DNA of 64,000 nucleotides from Chimonanthus salicifolius (lineage: Eukaryota; Streptophyta; Magnoliopsida; Laurales; Calycanthaceae), in the NCBI GenBank assembly GCA_013350335.1, contig CM023539.1, positions 70,266,781 through 70,330,780 on the forward strand, written 5' to 3'. Shown here piece by piece: positions 35,476 to 46,366 of the stretch. How positions within the stretch are numbered: the stretch's first letter is position 1; the number at the start of each line of letters is the position of its first letter. The translations under genes and the position numbers were made by a program. The notes beneath the pieces were generated by a model. It did not search any database. It saw only the letters and a list, made by a program, of their open reading frames with translations, and had not been told where the DNA came from.

Positions 35476-38400
35476 ATGGAGTGGATTTTGGTTTATGTTG
35501 AGAAGCTTCGGTTGTTCATCCTGGGTCTTTGGATCACCCTTCAGGCTTGGTCCAAAAAAAGTAAGTACCATGTTATTTTAATCCTTTTATTTTTATATTT
35601 GAGTTTTGATTATGGATTTAATTTCATGAATTTTTTCTTTTTTAATTAATTAATAATTTAATTAAGGGAATATAGATAATCTTAACTCATTCATTATTGG
35701 GCCCGAATTTTTGTGAACATATTGGACTTGTTCGGTGAAACGACCAATTCTTGCATCAATTGGTCATCAGAGCGAGAAGTTCCTTGAAATTTTGTGTTCA
35801 ACACACTTGGTTTTTGCAAATTGAAGAATCTTCATATTTATGGTTGTTTGAATCAACAGACAATTTTCAGTTCAATTTTGCAATTTAGTTGCAATCATTG
35901 GACTGTTAATTTTTTTTTATCAATCTGAAAAATTATCATTAACCTAGACATTGATTCTTTGAGCCGGCTGTAAATTTTTTATATTGGTATTTACTCTATC
36001 TCGATGATTACTGTTTGCCCATGAGAAAAGTGCTCAAACCAGTTCATAGTCGCATTCACAATTTTCTACTTCAGGCCAGCCTATGAGGCCCAAGTTGAAG
36101 TGTTCCATCATAGCATTCACAACATTTTACTTCAGGCCAGCTAGCTAGGCCCAATTGAAGCGTTCCCGCTGCAACGGACTGGGTCACACAACCAACGTGT
36201 GAACCTGGCCAAGGAAGAAGTTGAAGTCCAGCAAGACAGATTCAACCCTGGTTTCACTTCAGAAGACACCGAGAGGATGATGCCTTCATCTTGAAGCTCC
36301 ACATGCCAAAGTTTAAAGGAGTATAGATTTTAAAGTTTAAACAATGATTCAAGCTCAGATTTATAAATTGAACTTGGCTTCACGAAGTCGGGGCCATGTT
36401 GAGCTCAGATCCTAGCCTAGGTTTAAGCTCAATAAATGCAAATTAGGCCCTTGCGTGCCTAAAGCTTGACTTGTCCACCCAAGTTGCACCCCTAGCACAT
36501 GGCACTATACTATATAATTTAGGTTTTTCTAGCTCTTCTCTTGATGCTTTATATAGGCTTTTGCCTCTTCAAATGCCTTGTCTCCTATGTATAGTTTAAG
36601 ATGATCCTAACTATTGTGGTAGATAAGTAATGTTTATGCACCATTCATCTCACCTTTTTTTATAATAAATTGGTGGATCTTTGTTATGCTCAGAAGCAAA
36701 TGTTCATGTTTCTTTGACTTCAGTTGCCACATACAATATGTATGTCTAAGTTGGATTGCGATGGTCGTTTTACTTTTGGCAATTTTCCCAGCAGGTAGTA
36801 TTCTCGGTACAATTCTTTTAAAATTATTTCTTTAAATAGGAATATTAAATTTACAGATTACCACATGCACACAGGCATATCATGTCCACCCCTGCTAACA
36901 CTTATGTAGGGGCACCTAGGCCTCATGTAATAGGTCCATTGGAAGGTCTAAACTTGAATATCCCCACCAAAATTCGACTTGATTAGATTAATGAAGTAAT
37001 GTCTTTTAATCTCCCCAAATTTTGATCACTCAACATTTTTTAATCCATAAATTTTATGGATTGGTTGATCTTATCAAGGTTTTTGGTGAGTCCCACATTC
37101 AAGCGTACACCTCTATAATGGGCCTTTTACATGTTGAGTGCAATGGATCAACAAAAGGGCAGCTTATTGGTCCATGAAATTGGTTAAACTATATTTATTA
37201 TGAATAAATGTATTTTAACTTTATATTAACCCGTGAGGGTTGACTTGGCGGTCAAGAATCCGTCTGAGATGCGAAAGGTTTTGGGTTCAAGTCACTCTCA
37301 ATACAAAAGGGACACTCCCCATAGTGTTACCCGGTGTGTGTGGATAGGGCGGTTTGCACATGCCCCAGGGATTAGTCAAGTGCTCAAAGAGGCCTGGATA
37401 CCTTGGTCTTCAAAAAACTTTATATCAGGTGTATTTTTGTTATTTAATTTATGCCCTTACTTGTAATATTGTGCTAATGTTAGTAAATTTTAGCTAATAG
37501 ATTTGGGAGTGGGATTATGATGGAAGAATGTTTTCCTGTCTTAAGTCATATGAACATACACATACAATCACAAGCAAGTGTACTTGATGCATAAGTCTGC
37601 ACACGCACACAATTGCATATGCCTGTTTCCTCATGTTTCCCTGGACCGAGGATTCTCTACAAACTTTAACAATGGGCTCCACAATGTATCTCTTGGTTCA
37701 CAAAAATGGATTTATTAGAAAACCTTTGCTTAAACATGGTGTCCACAAAAAAGTTGTCTTGATTGGATCAATCAAGTTATATTTCTTAAACCTCACAATA
37801 TTTGATACTTTCAAATTATTTTCTTATATATTGATCAAAATTTAAGAGGTTTTAAAATATGACTTGTTTGATCAAATCATGGTGATTTAACGTAGACCCC
37901 ATGTTCAAATATTGTTATTTCCAATGAACCTATTTTTGTGGCCCGAGATATATTGTGGGTCCCATTTTTAAAGTCTACAGAATCCTTTATAGACCATCTG
38001 TAGAGGATACTGTCTCTTACCCCTGATGATGAGGAAAATCCTCTAGCCATTTTGTCATCCACCCAATATGATCATAGTTAAATGTTTGATTGAGAGAGCC
38101 CATACCTTTTCAAATGCATCATCATATAGATGCATGCACTGTTCTTCAGGGTTGCAAGTTTGAGTTCTATGGGCATCAAATAGACGGTCAATAGTTTGCC
38201 TTATACAATTGTGAGTGTCAAACGCAGGTAGATGAGATCAATGGCTTTAGTGATTATTTAAATATTAATATAATAATAGTAAAATAATACTTCCCAGAGA
38301 TCATGTCTGTGCTGTTTCTGTTTCAAAATTTAGCTTAAATAAAACTAAAATTCTAAGTCTAGTACTCAAATGCCCTTATATCAGAGAAAATTTTACGTAT

Positions 38401-39377
38401 ACTAAAAATACAATTACTCTCAGAAGAAATCCATTCTTTCCACTTCCATAGGTGAAACGAGCAGGGTATATGTCCAAGGAAGAGAGCAGAATCATAAATT
38501 GAATCATGTTCTAGCTATTCTGGCATATATAAGGATGCTTTTAACGATTCAAAGGCAAGCCCTCAACATGAATGAATCACCTTTGTTACTGCTGAAAAAA
38601 AAGGCCTCAACATGGATAGGCCACTGGCAAAATCTCTCTTGTAGGATCCTGACTATTTGAAAACTGGGCTTGAACATAAAAGCTTTGCCAGTTATCCTTT
38701 TTGTCTGTTGAGCAATGGTTAGATTTGTCTGTTGTGAGATATTTTTCCCATGTAGTTTTTTTGTCCTTTATTTTTCCTTGTACAATAAAATTAGCCCACA
38801 CAAAATAAATTCAATTTAAATAGTATATTTTTCATTTGCAGTGGTTGTGCTCCTGTGGCCGCTACATCAGAAAGGATTCTTCGATCCTCTGTACGACTGG
38901 TGGGAGGATCGATTTGGGGAAGGAATAGAAAGGAGTAGAATCCACTTGGAGCATGGAAAAGATACTGATCAGCCTCGGATACATCATCATCACAAAGAGA
39001 ATGACTATAATATTCCCCATTATCATCATCATAATCAAGTGGGTAGGCACTACCGGCATGACACAAAGGCTAAGCGAAGAGGCAATCACCGTGCTCGTCA
39101 CCCTGAATTAGCAAGCAATCAACATCACCACATGCGTCGCCATCATCACCACCATCATTCTCATATGGATAGTCATGGGCATGAATATGGTGGCAATCCT
39201 TTTGATGAGAAGTTTGGGCATCACATGCACAGGATGGAAAGGCTTACTGTGAAAGGGCTGCCAAAAATAACTAAATATCATGGAGAAAATCAAGATAAAC
39301 ATAAAAAGAACGAGTATGGTCAGAAACAGGAACTCCTACATTCCAAGATCCACTCTAAAAACACTGGAAGAGATTAG
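35476..39377 (+). CDS. Histidine-rich protein with one hydrophobic N-terminal segment (two exons)
   Basis: Exon 1 is 35476-35560 and exon 2 is 38842-39377. Together they give 621 nt and 206 residues. The donor is 'gtaagt' and the acceptor 'tttgcag', and the frame joins through a split Met codon. Residues ~9-23 are hydrophobic (LRLFILGLWITLQAW), a likely membrane anchor. Residues ~31-55 are aromatic (LLWPLHQKGFFDPLYDWWED). The rest is hydrophilic, with His runs HHHH, HHH, and HHHHHHSHMDSHGHEYGG, ending in a Lys-rich tail. Clustered His suggests Zn/Cu/Ni binding, but no known fold is recognised. The 3.28-kb intron carries a SINE. There are no stops or shifts across the exons, which favours a real gene. 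Exon 1 is short, so its assignment rests on splice sites, frame and hydrophobicity. An extra 5' leader exon is likely. Confidence 0.6.
35740..35790 (+). mobile_element. LTR end with primer-binding-like site in the His-rich gene intron
   Basis: 'attggtcatcagagcgag' at about 35758 is close to the iMet primer-binding site (TGGTATCAGAGC) and follows a 'tgcatca' LTR-like end. This is probably a copia remnant. No intact flanks were found. Confidence 0.4.
36050..36172. repeat. Direct repeat, two units of ~60 bp
   Basis: 'gcattcacaa.tttacttcaggccagc' followed by 'aggccca' and 'ttgaagtgttcc' occurs twice, near 36053 and 36113. It lies in the intron and has no coding meaning. Confidence 0.75.
37227..37415 (+). 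mobile_element. tRNA-derived SINE (189 bp) with 10-bp TSD
   Basis: The 5' part has a pol III box A-like 'tgacttggcgg' (37241-37251) and box B 'ggttcaagtc' (37284-37293), spaced as in tRNA genes. The 3' body has 'ccccagggattagtcaag' and 'cctggatacc', typical of plant Au-like SINEs, and ends in a short A run. A 10-bp direct repeat AACTTTATAT flanks it at 37217-37226 and 37416-37425. It lies inside the His-rich gene intron in the same orientation. Confidence 0.9.
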
Positions 39378-42156
39378 CATTCCTATAATGATATATAGCT
39401 TCTCTATTAGGCAGGCTTCAGACGATAATCATCAAACGTTAATTGAAAGACTGTGGATTATGATGCTCAGACACTTCAGAATTCTGTTTTTCATTTTAGG
39501 AGGAACTTATTCAAGTGCTTCAGTAGAGTTACTTGAAAATGTGTAACATATGAAGTTGTTTGCTACAGTTCAGTACATCTTTATCTATGCCTTGCAACAC
39601 TGAGATCTTTGTAATGTATGGAGCTCTTTTATATCCAATTCTGTCCAGAACACATTCTTGTTGAGGCCTGGTGACACCCATCAATGCTAGTCTGCTTTGC
39701 TCTAGGTCCATGGGCTTTGCCCAAAGCCCCAAACTAGAATTCATGGTGGACCCATGATGTGGGCTACATTGCACTTTTGATTCACCATTTTTCTGGAAGG
39801 CGGTTTCCTATCATGAAGAGGAATTCTATTCATCAAGGCTTGCCTAATGAATCTCATATTGGTTTTTAATTCTACGAATGTAAATCTAGAAAGAATCTAA
39901 GGGGCTTAAGCTAATCCTCTATTTGATTGTTAATCAACCCCTCTCCATTCTTACATGTGAATCATCATGAGTTGAAGTTCGACGCAATTCCTTTCAAATT
40001 TGCCCCATATATGAGATGGAGAAGATGAGCCAGAATAAGAGTCACCCATTGGCAATCCAAGTCAAGCAAGATAGAGATATAGAGCTGCTATCTAGATCTA
40101 GATCATGGCTGTAGGTATGTATGTCAACAACTTTGTGCAATACTGAGGCAAAGTTTGTGACAGTGTCCATTTGGTTTTAAGAATAGTCAGAATGGAATAA
40201 AACATTCCCACTATTCTCAAAAGCAAACATAGTTCAAGATTTTAATGTTAGTATCTAGAGCATGAGGTTTATGCTCTAGCATTGTATTAGAATGGTGGTT
40301 GTTGTTACTGCTATGATGATAACAAGAGAGTATTCAATATTTGGCATGCCTATATCATAATATTCATCTGTCTTTGGCTCAGTGACAAACTTTTGTCAAA
40401 ATTTGAAATATCGGCCTAAATTTTTCGGTTTAATCTCATACCAAAATCTTAACTTTTCAAAAAATTTAGACTGTATTTTCAAAATATCAACCGATATTTT
40501 CAAATTTTAACCAATTTTTTTTTTGTCCAATTAAGGACAAAAAATTCTCTCATTTCATCCAAGATCTTATAATCCCTACTTCTGACGAGAGAAATTTCGT
40601 TATAACTCAGTTGTATATTGAATAAGGATTCCTAGCAAAATAAAATACCCATACATGTTCCAAACAAACTCCAATTACTTTCTACTTCTATTTCTTGAAA
40701 GGCCAACTGAATTTCATTGATTTTGGTGGAATTAAGTCTAATCAAACGACCCACTTGTTTTCTCCTATTTTCCAAGTTACTTCTATTATTATTTTTTTCC
40801 TTTTTGTTGATTTTTATTGGAAAATGTGTTCAAAGACATGACCTTATCAATTCTCTATTCAATACTTGCATTATACTGGTACCAGACGCATTTTAAAAAA
40901 AGGTCACCGTCTTCTTCTACTTTTTCAAAGATACTTTAATTATACATGTATCTTTTGTAACGTCTTAATTGATATACGAGATTTGCAAATGATTTTAGTC
41001 TCACGTCCAATGTCCCATGTTATAAAAAAATATATATATTCAACTACCTAAGCTTTTATCTAGTCTCTTCTTTTTATATCATATAAATTCATAATTTAAA
41101 CAATTTCTTCTTCTTATGATAGTTGGTGTGCTTCTAAACATTACACATTTAGGAAAAGTTTAAAAGATGAAAGTTTTTGTAAATATTTCATTATATTTTT
41201 CTTTGTTCCTATAATATATTATAAAACCTTGCTTTAAAAATAGTTTTTTGAAGTTAGTTTTCTTTCAAAAAATTTGGTAAAAACATAATTAAATTGAAAA
41301 CATAGTTTTAAGCCTGTTTCAATTTAACTTTTAAAAATATAGAAAAAAAATTAAGTAAATCTGTTATTTTTTAAGAAAAAATTGAACTGGGTTTTAGGTA
41401 CTAAAAGTCTAAAAATTGAGTTTGTGGTCCCTTCCAAATCTTAATTTTAAAACCCTTTCTCATAAAGAATCCATCTCTTCAAATGACAACATATTTTAGC
41501 TAAAAGGAACCACCTTCACTCCACTTTGTTTCCGAAGCCTAAACCACCATTTTCAATTAGGAGGTTCACATCTTTCCACTTCACAGGATATATTTTCCTT
41601 TTTTAATAGATTGAATTTTGTTGCTCAGTTCGACCCTAATATGGCCCAAGAACCCGACCTAATCTGATTTAAAACTTGAATTTAGATTGATTTAGGATTT
41701 TTTTAATAAATACCCAAATCAATATATTTCATTTTTTGAAAAAATAAATAAAATTCTCACACTTTCAATGACTAGAAAAATAAAAAATAAACAAAATTAT
41801 TCTTTTCTAATAGAAATAATATTTTCACACATTTAATATTAAAAAAAAAGACAAACAAAATACATTAAAAAAAGTAATTATTTAACATAATTATTATTAA
41901 ATCATAATAAAAAAGTATTCATAAAAATTTAAGGCCAATGTGTATTAAGTCGAATTGGGTAAATCAATTTTCTAAAGGTCAAACTCAACTCGACCAAAAT
42001 TTAAATTAGGTTTGTATTCCCTCAACCCAATCCAACCCACCCCTAGTATAAATAAATGCTTAATCGTTCAGGTCGGGTCATACAGGTTGCATCAAAATCT
42101 GACAAAAGTTTCATCCGTGCAAAAGATTTGCTAAATCAATATAGGATAAAATAGTA
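39378..42156. other. Intergenic, no gene
   Basis: This begins with the 3' flank of the His-rich gene. A 'gaaatatcggcc' and 'atatcaaccgatatttt' cluster near 40405-40500 belongs to the GATATCGG repeat family. The remainder is AT-rich and shows no coding signal. Confidence 0.4.
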
Positions 42157-42347
42157 CTCCCTTAGTTCCATTTAAGTTGTTTCATTTGAAACATTTGTAT
42201 TTTTTAAGAAACTCTCTATATAAGGCTAGCACTCCTTGTGATATCATCCATTTCCAACACACTTTATACTATTTCAATATAAATGAGACAACTATTTTGG
42301 GGCAATTTCAAAATCCATTTAGGACAACTAATTTGGGATAGAGGGAA
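42157..42347. mobile_element. Stowaway MITE (191 bp), TA target site
   Basis: The ends CTCCCTTAGTTCCA and TTCCCTCTATCCCA (inward) are flanked by TA at 42155-42156 and 42348-42349. The core is close to the copy at 25994-26183 but the ends have more mismatches, so it is probably older. Confidence 0.9.
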
Positions 42348-42689
42348 TATAATTCTAGAGTAATTTTATATTTTTTAAAATTATAACACACAAATTGGTA
42401 TTAACAATGTGCTACAAATTATCATTTATCATTTTAACGTAAACCAGATGTTGGAAAATGGAACCCTATGTACTTGTCAAATGATTGGTTTTTGCTGATT
42501 TTTTTATGGGTTTCTAATTTGTGATGAAATATTTTATTGCCATTATTATTGTTATGATCATCACCATTAGCCATTTTAATTTTTAATAAAAGATTTCATT
42601 ACGCCCAAATCTGATTAGATGTAATTTGGTGTGGGTCCCATATTTATCTATTTAATAATTCCCTCGATACTTCTAATATCAAAACTCTC

Positions 42690-42965
42690 CACTCTTTTTA
42701 CATTTTAACCCCCTCTCTCTTCTCTCCTCCGTATATACGAAAGAAAGGAAGATAAAAAAAATAGCCCTTCGACTAGCCTCTTCTCTCTCTCTTTTTGCCT
42801 CTCTCTTCTCTCCTCCGTAACGCCTCTCTCTCAAAATTCAGAAGGATTCCTACCTGAAATCGTCGGATATCAGCACCATTCGAGCAGAATCCTCAAAAAT
42901 TCTCCATTGTGTCGTCGATTTCTCCGAGTTGGGTCTCCAGATCTTTCCGTTTTTCTTGATTTCAG
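42690..42965 (+). promoter_or_regulatory. Putative non-coding first exon (5' UTR) of a broken gene
   Basis: A CT-rich leader ('tctctcttctctcctccgta' type) leads to a donor-like 'gatttcag|gtgaattttt' at 42965. It looks like a plant 5' UTR exon. No start codon with a long frame follows. It could have belonged to the DA1 fragment downstream, but nothing links them directly. Confidence 0.4.
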
Positions 42966-43372
42966 GTGAATTTTTGTTTCTTCACAAACGATAACTGGAT
43001 TTCTATCTAAGAAGATTCAGGGAATCTATTTTATCCAAATCTTTGTGTCCTGAAATTGGAAACTCCTTTCTCATTTCTTTAAATGTTGTTGTTCAAATGG
43101 GTTTGATTGCCTCAGGAAAGGAAACCTAATTCTTTATTTTATTAGAAATGATAAATGGGTCTCCAGATCTTTCCTTTTTTCTTGATTTCGTGTGAGGTTT
43201 TATTTCTTTAGAAAGGATAAATGGATTTCCATCTAAAATGATTCAGGGAAGTCCTGAATCGGGAACTCTTTTCTCATTTCTCTAAATGTTGTTGTTCGTA
43301 TGGGTCTGATTGCCTCAAGAAACGAAACCCTATTCTTTATTTTTTAGAAATGATAAATGGGTCTCCAGATCC
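42926..43372. repeat. Tandem duplication covering the putative exon-intron junction
   Basis: 'gggtctccagatctttcc' occurs at about 42930 and 43157, and 'gggtctccagatcctccc' at about 43356. Each is followed or preceded by shared 'ggataaatggatttccatct', 'ctcatttct.taaatgttgttgtt' and 'gattgcctca' blocks. The period is about 200-230 bp. The duplicated junction has lost the clean donor. Confidence 0.82.
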
Positions 43373-44301
43373 TCCCGGCTTTAGAAATTGTTTTATTTTT
43401 TTACACTTATTTCAGGCCGCTCTATCCTCCTTCCAAACAAATACGATGGATACATGTAATCAATCATGGACATGAGCCCCCGGCTGCAAAACTTTGAATG
43501 TAAAACTCATAAATTCAAATTTAGATTTATGGGATAATGACCCTTGTTGAAGGTTTGATGGTGACATGATGCATGCTTTTGTGTATGTATAGGGTAACAT
43601 AGTCATGCAACATATCTTTCTAATGGTTCTTTTAGAACTTGGCAGTCTTTCTCTATCATTTTTTTTTTATTTAATGCAATTTCATTACTATTTATTTTGA
43701 GGAAGGTCAACCTTGCATTTTTAATCGGGAATATGCATCCTTCTTTCATGTGAGATAATACAGTATGCATGTGCATGATTCATGTAGGCTTAGTTTATAT
43801 GTAGACAACTTAGTTTCTTTAGACTTAATTTTACAAATGACTGTAACTGGGAGATGTCTTTACTTGAGAATGACTAATTATTTAGTTTCTTCATTTTATG
43901 CTTGTTCTTTTTTGAAGTCATTATTTATTTATTAAATTTCCAACATCAATTTGCAATCTTTGATGTTTCAACAATGAGCAGCACCAAACTATGTTCGTCA
44001 AGTCTTCATTTTTATTACTATATTTTTTTAACTTAATTTTGTTTTGAAAGTTTCCAACTATATGAACTTGCATGGACTTAGACGCTCATTGTGTTCAAGA
44101 TAAAAAAAAACTATACATCTAAGTACATATATACGTTATATTTATGTATAATTTGTTCTTTGTAGGCATAGGATCTGATTTTTCTACTTTAAGCTAAAGT
44201 GACACAGCTTTTGGCTTTTGTCAAACCTATTGGCTTATGTAGATCAATGTATTTGCTAGTTATTTTGGAATAATTATTACTGTTTGGTATCTTGATTTCA
44301 G

Positions 44302-44399
44302 GATCTGGTGGATACTCATATCTGTACTAACCATTGTGGTGGCTTGGGTTGGATACTCATGTCTGTACTAACCATTGTGGTGGCTTGTGTTGATTATCA
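44302..44399 (+). other. Exon-like segment with a 41-bp internal duplication
   Basis: It is bounded by acceptor 'cttgatttcag' and donor 'gtaagt', and so looks like an exon. Inside, 'ggatactcat.tctgtactaa' plus 'ccattgtggtggcttg' is repeated with a 41-bp shift. No reading frame with a start codon fits. It may be a leader exon. The gene identity is unknown. Confidence 0.4.
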
Positions 44400-46092
44400 G
44401 TAAGTCTGACCCCAGAGCTTATTTTTCTTTCTACATCCTACTGTTTGTAAGTGGATCATGATGGAAAGTGATTGAGCTAGTTTTGGCATGATATGATTAA
44501 GAGGGGTATTTTTGTTTGCCAATTTTTCATCTCTCAACTTTCTCATAAGCGAATGCTAGTTTTATTGAAGGAGATCTCCTCAAACATTCAGGACTCTATT
44601 AATGAAAATATTTTAAATTAAACTGGATAAATCTTACAGCTGAATTCGAGCCATCTAATGAATCTGCACCGAGACTTGTTGATACATGTTTCCTTTTCTT
44701 ACAGTTTGTTTTTGATGTGGTTTGCTTTTGCTGTATGTATCTACAACATTGAAATTGAAGAATGAGTTAAAAGTAATCTAGCTTGAGTTTATCTATCAGT
44801 TTGATTGGGGCAATGGAGATAGCATAGCAGTGAGCATTAGTATTTTGTTTGGGTGCCCTCCAAGTTGTTCATGTTCTGTTTAAGTTCAGTTTTTTTTCTT
44901 CTTCTTTTTTTTTTCCTTTTTTTCGGTGTCAAGAACAAGTTCATGTTCTGTTGGTGAGATTGCCTTACGTGTTAGTAACTGTAGAAAGAATGCAACCTAT
45001 GTCTGTGTAACTCCGTCGGAAATTTTGACTAGGAAACCGCTAATTCACCAGAAGTCCATTTTCCTTCTGGAAAATAGGAGATTTTTGGTGCCCAAAAGCC
45101 AGATTTGATTCATCTTTTGGTGGAAGAGCGATGTATATAAGAAACTAACCACCATAGCTAAGAGTGATGTCTTAAGAATGAAACTTTTATTTGTTCCTAT
45201 ATGTTCTAACTTGATTTGGTGGAACTTGTAGGTATAATGCAGTTTGTTTTGCTAACTTCAATAGCTGATAATTGTTTTGATTATCATTTAAATGCTTCAA
45301 AATCCATGCTGATGCTCAGTTCTCTTAAAGAGGAAAGGTAGAACATGATTTTTTTACTTGGGAATCAATATCAGTGTTGTTGGAACTCGATAATAGAAAC
45401 CTCTAAATGTATCCATTGCTCCACCATTAACAACGGGATTGGGGGATATTTTTTGGGAAATGATAAAACTGCACAAATCACTGACATATCCAACTGAAGT
45501 ATTGAAAAAAAAAATACTCTAGATTATTGCACAGAGCTATGGAGCTCTCTTTCTCATCCATTGTTGGGGGCCAACTCTAACCATGTTAGTCAGGATCTGT
45601 AGTTCCATTGATAATGTGTGACATGCTCTCTAGTATAGATATCCCTTGAAATTTTCATCTGATGGGGCTCCTTCAGTGGATGTCAAACTTTATAATTGTT
45701 AGACTGGCCTATCTTCTGGTGAACATGCTTCCCATTTATTTCCTACAACATCCATGGAGTGGAGTGGACGGTGAATTTGATAAATTAGCAGCACTTGGGT
45801 TATTGATGGATTGTAGCCACACTATCCTTTATCTAATTAATTTTGTAAAAAAAGATAAGTTATGATTTTGATTAATACATGGGACAAACATAAGCAACTA
45901 CCTTATGGCAGTCATTATTTCATCTCTTTCTTCTGTTTCTAATGTTCTTTCCTTTTTCATTTTTGACTCAAGGCCATGGGAAGGACTAAAAAGGGCAATT
46001 TTACTTTACTAAAAGGATTAGATTTTACTTGTAAAAAACTAAAAACACTAACAAACACATAGGCATATAGATAGAAAGATAGATTGATAGAT

Positions 46093-46184
46093 TGACAATC
46101 AATATTGGATATTTGCTGACTAAAAAAAAATGTTTAATTTGCAATCAATATTGGATATTTGCTGACTAAAAAAACTGTTTAATT
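46093..46184. repeat. Tandem duplication, two ~46-bp units
   Basis: 'caatcaatattggatatttgctgactaaaa' recurs at about 46097 and 46143, followed by 'tgtttaattt'. This is a short recent duplication next to the LRR exon. Confidence 0.85.
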
Positions 46185-46309
46185 TTGCACCTATGTTTTT
46201 TTATTACGCAGTATTGAACTGTTGAATTGACCATAGAGCTGTAATGGTTCTATGGAGTTTATTCAAGTTGATTATCTTAGTAATTTTGTTTTTGCTTCTG
46301 AATTTGTAG

Positions 46310-46366
46310 AGGTCTTAGTGGGTTCTTGCCAACTGACATATCCAAGCTGTGGCACCTTCAAAACAT
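46310..46366 (+). pseudogene. Isolated LRR exon of RLP4-like type
   Basis: A 57-nt exon with acceptor 'tttgtag' and donor 'gtacgt' reads 'GLSGFLPTDISKLWHLQN'. This is one leucine-rich repeat turn. It closely resembles the repeat in malectin-like/LRR proteins of the RLP4 group ('GFLP.DISKL..LQ.I'). No neighbouring LRR, malectin or membrane exon is seen within several kb on either side. As it stands it is a fragment. The family call rests on one short exon. Confidence 0.55.

Noticed and set aside
37241..37293. tRNA gene
   Set aside because: Box A and B are present but the rest does not fold as a tRNA and the SINE body follows. No other tRNA-like box B with a cloverleaf was seen in the window.
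37233..37466. 77-codon frame at 37.2 kb
   Set aside because: It is the SINE body read through; the pol III boxes and TSD explain the sequence.
38791..39302. Met/Ile-rich minus frames opposite the His-rich exon
   Set aside because: They are shadows of the CAT/CAC codon runs (complement ATG/GTG).
45662..45865. 67-codon frame starting MGLLQWM, considered as a DA1 first exon
   Set aside because: DA1 starts MGW and continues with a Lys/Gly-rich stretch. This frame is hydrophobic and ends without a suitable donor.
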